This document shows, in pieces, positions 57,880 to 64,000 of a stretch of 64,000 nucleotides of DNA. The notes beneath the pieces are model-generated. The model had not been told where the DNA came from. It ran no database searches and was given only the letters and a program-made list of their open reading frames with translations. Within the stretch, counting starts at the first letter, position 1; every line of letters starts with the position of its first letter. Source of the DNA: Ficedula albicollis (taxonomy: Eukaryota > Chordata > Aves > Passeriformes > Muscicapidae). Both the position numbers and the translations under genes were made by a program. The stretch is taken from positions 28,026,901 through 28,090,900 of the forward strand of contig NC_021674.1 of assembly GCF_000247815.1 (NCBI RefSeq). The letters are read 5' to 3'.

Positions 57880-60530
57880 CTGCAAAGGAAGAAAATAAAA
57901 TTTAAAAATATCCTATTTATTTGATGGAGATTCACATGTACTCTGCAAACATCAACACAAAAAAAAGCTAAGCATGCAAAAGATCTGGAGTGTAGAGTAA
58001 CTGAATTGTGCACAGATTTATAGAGAAAAAATAAACACAGGTAAGATTTTTTTCTTCCCACCTCTGCAACATTCAATGAAGCCTGTTTATTCAGTATCAA
58101 CATAAAGCCAGAATTATGTCCTAGGCATCTATAATTAAGGCCCTAACACTCAGAAAGAGACATAAAATTGAGGGCCACTCTGAAATTCACAGCCTAGCCC
58201 TTCTTGTGGGCATTCCCACTCAGTCTGTAACTGACAAGTCACATTTCTGCAGCTTCCCCTGAAACTTACATTAATTGCAATGGGCCCAGAGATTTGATAC
58301 CTCTCTGTATGCTCACCTGCAATTTCTAAGAGCACTAGTGTGCCTACAATCAGTATTACTTTTATACTACTTCATTAGGTAGCAATTTATAGGACTTCAC
58401 GATGCCTTTTCAAAGCTAACACTGCTTTTCTTTCAGGGGTATCACCACACTCTTTGAAAGGCATCTTAATCCTCCTTCACGTAACAGATCAGGAAGCTGA
58501 TGTACACACATTTTAAGCACAGCTTGTTCAGAAGTGCTTGCAATTGCATGACCTTAACTTAAACCAGTTAGGCCATTAATTTAGCACGCTTTAGGAACCT
58601 GTTGCTTTCTAGATGGAATGCAGAAACTGAGCATACACACATTTTAAGTCATTGCACCATGAAAAGACTAGAGTATGTGGACAACAACAGGCTGTTGTAG
58701 GAGAAGTGGGAGAAAAGAAGGGTAACCTATTAAAATGTTAATGTATTTGATCACATTCTAAGGCACAGAGCTTCACATGAAAATTAACCAAACTTAGTTA
58801 ATTTTGGAAAACAAGGCTGCAAATGACTGAAGATAAAATGAACTTGCCAGTGATAAGTGGGACAGAAGAGCTCATATATAGCCCACCATCATAAAAAATA
58901 TTTTTAAAAATAACCATTTCATTACTAATATACTAATACATACTGCATTCACTTTCTTAAAAATGCTGCATATGGACTGCTGTATTAGTAAGTGTTCTGT
59001 AAGAAGAGTGTGAACAACTCATGGCAATAATTGCAATTTTCTGTTGTTTCTCACACTCAGTCTACAAGCATTAATTAGTAACTAATGGATAGTCTACAGA
59101 ATCTACTAAATCTCTGTAACTGGGAGCCACATTAAATTTCACATTCTGTTCTCATGAAAGCCATTCACACTGGAGTACCAGGAAGCAACGCTCAAGAGTG
59201 TTTGTCCTAGATTTTCAGAATGTATCTTAATAAAGCAAAGGCCAGGCACTTTGAGGCAAACAGAAAGACTAATAAAGTAAAACTTCCTAAAAACAGTAAT
59301 TATCTTTAATACACTGGCTCCTACATTTTATGGCAGGGAAGAAGCTGAAGACTAAGTATCCATGCCCTGACACATAAAGTGTTCTCATGCATCATTTGTC
59401 TAATTGACAGTGGAACATCTTAAGTTTGTTTAGCAAACAACTACAGCAATTTAAGATACTACCTCCAGTTTGCTACTTTTCTACTAAAAATTTCTGCCTG
59501 CTCACCTTTATTTATTCTTCCCCAGAGGGACTGAGAGAACACAAGCCCATACTTGACAAATTTCAATATAACGTCCAATAGCTTAGATTGAACCACTAAT
59601 AAAAATTAGTTTAAGCTAAAATACTTTGTGCAAGAGTGGTTACAACAGGGCACACACTTCAGTCTGCCGGCCCTGCTGTAGGGAAGAGTAATTTCAAGCA
59701 GGGGGCAGCTGGACTAATGAAGTTCAGAACTTCTTAAACCACGAGAACATGCTGAAAAACAAGCTATCCTTCCAGCAATCCTGAAGTTATACATGAAGGT
59801 CGCAGAATGGGTTCTGATAATGACACATTCCAAGGGGACTGTGTTATGAGGGTGAAATTGAGACACGTGATACAGCTGCTGATCACAGCTGAACAGATGC
59901 ACCTTCCAAAATGAACTTTAAAATGAGATTCCTTATATTTTTGTTAATAAAATTTGCAGATATTGTCAAAACAAGATTTAAATGACTGTCAGGCATTTTT
60001 CTGTATTTTATTGCATCAGTTTTAAAAATAACAATATCTTCTATTTAACAAGCCAGATACACAATACTTAAAGGGTTGCTATCAAGTAAACTTACTGATT
60101 TATTTTGTAAACAAAGAGCTTTACAAACTAGAACACAATTTGTACCAGTTTCCTGGTAAATTTCAGTTGTCATATTCTTTTTTTTTTCTCAGCTTAAGTT
60201 TCCCACACTGCTGGAAACTGAACACAAACAAACTCAGGGGAATTAAGCAAAACAAAATTCACTGGACTGTTTCCCTCCCAAAATAAAACCTTTGAAAGAA
60301 GCAAACGAACGAATAGTTGAATGCTCAGATTCAGCTGGCTATCACTGTGACTTCGGGCTAATGTTACACAGGCTGCACAGTAACCATGAAGTCACTGCTT
60401 TGGGCACCAGAGAGAGTCGGGATGCAGGATACTCTGATGCCATACAATATGGGGATTACGATTAGATTTAAAAAGGAGAAGGTGAATATAGTGATGGAGA
60501 CCTGGAAACGTGACAGGACCTCTCCTGTCT
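57880..60530 (-). other. BABAM2: BABAM2 5' intron, up to the CpG island
   Basis: This is the intron between the start-codon exon and an upstream non-coding exon that I cannot place. The sequence is AT-rich until about 60.5 kb, where GC content rises. A weak CR1-like tail lies at about 59690-59745. I see no other gene. The upper limit is only where the CpG island begins, not a splice site. Confidence 0.65.
59690..59745 (+). mobile_element. Possible very degenerate CR1 3' tip
   Basis: 'caagcagggggcagctggac' followed by 'taatgaagttcagaacttct' and 'taaacca' resembles the CR1 3' end in word order, but the match is short and diverged. Confidence 0.35.
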
Positions 60531-60764
60531 AACCCTCTTGGCGTGGCCGTCGGCAAGCTGGTTGTGTGGTTTTCACTTTGGAGGCGGGTGGCAGGAATCG
60601 GTGTCTGGGTGTGAGCGGGGAAAGGAGGGGACCCACGACCGCCGCCTCCTGCAGCCGTGCCCCAGCACATCCGTGGAATGCGATCAGCAGCGTGCATCTG
60701 CGGAGCCCCGGGTAAACGCCGAATTACCTAAGCCCCGGCACGAAGAACGCTCGGAATGCCAGAA

Positions 60765-61000
60765 GGGGTAAAGCTGGAAAGGACCACAGCGGGTCACCTG
60801 GACCAAGCCCCCTGCTCAAGCAGGGTCATCCTAAAGCACATGGCACAGGATTGTGTCCGGGCAGTTCTTAGTGTCTCCAGTGAGGGAGACTCCACACCTC
60901 CCCTGGACAATCTGCTCCAGTGCTCGGTCACCCACAAAGCAAAGAAGCTCTTCCCCACGTCCAGAGGGAACTTCCCGTCCATCCACTCCCGTTCTGGGCT
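60765..61000 (-). mobile_element. CR1 LINE fragment, minus orientation, left arm of an inverted pair
   Basis: On the plus strand: 'gctggaaaggaccacagcgg', 'ccctgctcaagcagggtcat', 'gagactccacacctcccctg', 'aatctgctccagtgctcggt' and 'gcaaagaagctcttccccac' are the inverted 3' portion of CR1. It is in the same orientation as BABAM2 and within the CpG island. It resembles the copy at 62280-62435 closely, including a shared 'ggatgaccctgcttgagcag' segment when both are read in element orientation. Confidence 0.88.
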
Positions 61001-61067
61001 GACCCCGGCCAAGCCCCGCTGCCTCCCCAGCTGGTGCCGCCACCCGCGGCGCTGCGCCCGCCCCGCC

Positions 61068-61817
<750 letters not shown>

Positions 61818-61878
61818 GTGAAGCCGCGGCGGGGCCCGGGGCGGGTCGGGGTCAGGGTCCAAGGGCCGCCACGGCGCC

Positions 61879-61928
61879 ATGGCCGCGGAGGTTGTGGTGG
61901 TGGGTTCCTGTATGACCGACCTGGTCAG
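61879..61928 (+). CDS. RBKS: RBKS ribokinase, first coding exon (partial gene)
   Basis: ATG at 61879 in good Kozak context ('gcgccatgg') opens Met-Ala-Ala-Glu-Val-Val-Val-Val-Gly-Ser-Cys-Met-Thr-Asp-Leu-Val, followed by two bases (AG) of a split codon and the donor 'gttagtac' at 61929. The Val-Val-Val-Gly-Ser-Cys-Met-Thr-Asp-Leu-Val motif is the N-terminal strand of ribokinase, a PfkB-family sugar kinase that phosphorylates D-ribose with ATP in the cytosol. An in-frame stop at 61819-61821 with no intervening ATG supports this start. The human protein, as I recall, has about 12 more residues before this motif, so the avian N terminus is shorter. The remaining exons lie to the right of the window. 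Confidence 0.92.
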
Positions 61929-62157
61929 GTTAGTACTGGATGGGGGTTTTCCGCCCGCGCTGGGCGGAGCGGCCCTGAGGTCATGGGAGCGCAGGGCGTC
62001 ACGGTGCCCGGGGAAGAGCGCAGGCACGCCGAGCCTCCCCGGGCCAGGCCGGGCCGGGATGCGCCCCGGGCCGAGCCAAGCCGGTGTCACGTCTCTCCGC
62101 AGGCCGGGAGGGCAGAAGCGGGGTCGGCGCCAGGCGCGGCGGGCGGAGCGCTCGGCC

Positions 62158-62159
<2 letters not shown>

Positions 62160-62212
<53 letters not shown>
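62160..62212. repeat. Guanine homopolymer of 53 bp
   Basis: A pure G run between 'ctcggcccc' and 'ccccgggcagcgg'. Its length is more plausible than the three long runs, but its purity and its location in the same GC-rich island suggest at least its length is unreliable. The open frames through it are spurious. Confidence 0.85.
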
Positions 62213-62220
<8 letters not shown>

Positions 62221-62279
62221 AGCGGGAGCCGCGGCTGCGGCAGAGCGAAGGACTGAGCACAGACGCACATTGCCCAGGC

Positions 62280-62435
62280 GGGTCATGGAGTCTCCATCGC
62301 TGGAGACGTTCAGGAACGGTCAGGGTGCAATCCTGTGCCGTGTGCCCTGGGATGACCCTGCTTGAGCAGGGAGATTGGAGCAGGTGACCCACTGTGGTCG
62401 CTTCCAACCTTATCCACTCTGGGATTCTGAGACTA
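62280..62435 (+). mobile_element. CR1 LINE 3' end fragment, plus orientation, right arm of an inverted pair
   Basis: 'gtcatggagtctccatcgct', 'ggagacgttcaggaacggtc', 'ggatgaccctgcttgagcag', 'gtggtcgcttccaaccttat' and 'tgggattctgagactatgaa' are the CR1 3' end in element order. It lies within RBKS intron 1, about 350 bp after the first exon, on the same strand as RBKS. Confidence 0.9.
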
Positions 62436-64000
62436 TGAAGGGGGGCGGCTGCGCCCGGGTGATGTCAGCTGCAAACAGTACTTTGAAAGAAGAGTGTGGG
62501 AACAGGGAGAGGTTTGAACGTGTTGCCTGCCGGAGCTTTGATCATCTGTCTGTGGCTTGAGAGAGGAGAGGCTTGGGTTTGTGTTTTCAGCTGTGCCGGG
62601 TGGGTCGGTGTTGGCCTTGGCCCGGGAAGCAGCATTTCGTGGGCACCCGCACGGGAAACCTGGAGCTCTGATACTCGTTATCAACAAGGGATTCTGAAAC
62701 GACTTTATGGAAGTGAATAAAGCTGGTCAACCGTAACACCTTTTCAGTTCAAAGCACACTTGTCTTCACTGAAAAAGCGAGAAAGGTTAATATTGCAAAG
62801 AAACCAGTTAGCTCCATGAATCAGTAGGCTGTAAGTTGATTACTTGCATACAACATTTCGTGTGACACTTTGAAATGAGATTGAGGGAAAGAGGGGGGAA
62901 GGGAGGGCCTCCCAAGGTACTCATATCCAAACATATCAAGAAGTACATATAGAAAGCCCTCAAAAATTTAGCAGCTCTGCACTCCAAAGCTATCTTTTAA
63001 TTATTTAAAACGTTTTTAAAATTATTATCTTAATTTCTCTTTATTCATTTTCTGTGTATTTTGCTTTTCATATTAAATACTTTGGTCTCATTGTCTTTTT
63101 TATTTTTTTCTTTTTTGTACATAAATAAGGTTTGGAAACTTCTTAGAAAAACTGAAGTGCAGAAGTTCATGAGAGCTCTTGGTTCCAGTAGCCCAGGCTT
63201 TGTAATCAATACTAAAAAACAGGAGAATTCAAGCAAAATTACAAGAATTCATGATGCAAATTCTAACCTGAACTGGCTGGCCTTGTCAGTCCCAGTAAAC
63301 TTGCAAATCAGTCTTTGATTTACACTATTTTAAACACATCTCCATACTCTATATGCAGACTTGGTTAAAATAGGATTTAAAGTGTATGTATCTGGGCTTC
63401 ATCTGCTTGTCCTGCTAGGAATTCCGCAATTAAAAAAAATGTCCTTTATCAACAGACAATTTTACCAAAGCCTGTGGGTCAAGAAAGCACAGAATACGTG
63501 ATTAGAGGATGCTGAGGAGTGAGTACTGCTTAGGCATAGATTTGTGTTGCAGAAATGATGAAGCCCTTTAATTAATCATAGAACCTGTGTCAGAAAGATT
63601 TAATGTTCTGTGTAATTTGCAGAACACACTGGCAATTTTCCAAGGAGAGTAGTTGTCTTGTAAGTCAGAGTAAGAACTGTGGAACTGGTCTTGATGTTAC
63701 GTGTGAATGAGCTCTCAGATGTTTATGACGTTGCACTGAAATGTAAGACTTGGTGCTCTAACCTCAAGACATTCCTTTTCCTGTCTGTCTAAAATGTGGG
63801 GAGAAAAGTAATCAAAAAACTGTCTGCCAGTTTAAGCAATGCTTACAACTGCAGCTTTGGGCTTTTCTTGCCACTTAAACAAACAAACAAGAAAACCTTT
63901 TTTTTTTTTTGACTGCAGAGTTTACATCATGGGCTGGAGTGACAGATGCTGTTACACTGGGATTAGGTGGCTGAAGAAAAACCGTTTCACTTTTCAACCA

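Larger units (their letters stand above)
61929..64000 (+). other. RBKS: RBKS intron 1 (partial)
   Basis: The intron begins with GT at 61929 and runs off the right edge. It contains a 53-bp guanine run, a CR1 fragment, the downstream end of the CpG island and then ordinary AT-rich sequence. I looked for the expected second exon (Leu-Thr-Ser-Arg-Leu-Pro-Lys followed by the glycine-rich ribose-binding motif) and did not find it. Confidence 0.8.

Overview
The window looks like nuclear DNA from a bird. It is AT-rich and intron-dominated, and it carries many pieces of CR1 LINE retrotransposons with the 3' end typical of avian CR1. The exons have vertebrate GT-AG splice sites and read as two recognisable vertebrate genes. 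I cannot name the species.

Layout: positions 1 to about 57.9 kb are the 5' half of BABAM2 (also BRE or BRCC45) on the minus strand. Five coding exons are visible at 57720-57879 (with the start codon), 39436-39512, 27548-27642, 10401-10595 and 6771-6845. Their phases join without a break to give 570 coding bases, residues 1-190 of a protein that is 383 residues in human. The rest of the gene lies beyond position 1. The introns hold old CR1 fragments, one tRNA-derived SINE-like relic, a 132-bp tandem duplication and unremarkable AT-rich sequence.

From about 60.5 to 62.5 kb there is a GC-rich, CpG-rich island. It contains the first coding exon of RBKS (ribokinase) on the plus strand at 61879-61928. 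BABAM2 and RBKS are therefore head to head, which is the arrangement I recall for mammals, and they very likely share a bidirectional promoter. Two CR1 fragments of the same subfamily flank the promoter as an inverted pair. From 61929 to the right edge is RBKS intron 1; I see no second RBKS exon.

Three pure guanine runs of 657, 759 and 746 bp, plus one of 53 bp, are the most striking features. Their purity, sharp edges and, in one case, a duplicated flank point to sequencing or gap-filling artefacts. The long open frames across them (poly-Gly on one strand, poly-Pro on the other) are not genes. The third run has replaced the middle of the BABAM2/RBKS promoter.

The two genes act in unrelated pathways: ubiquitin-dependent DNA-damage signalling (BABAM2) and ribose phosphorylation (RBKS). 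Only their promoter links them here. I found no convincing new system.
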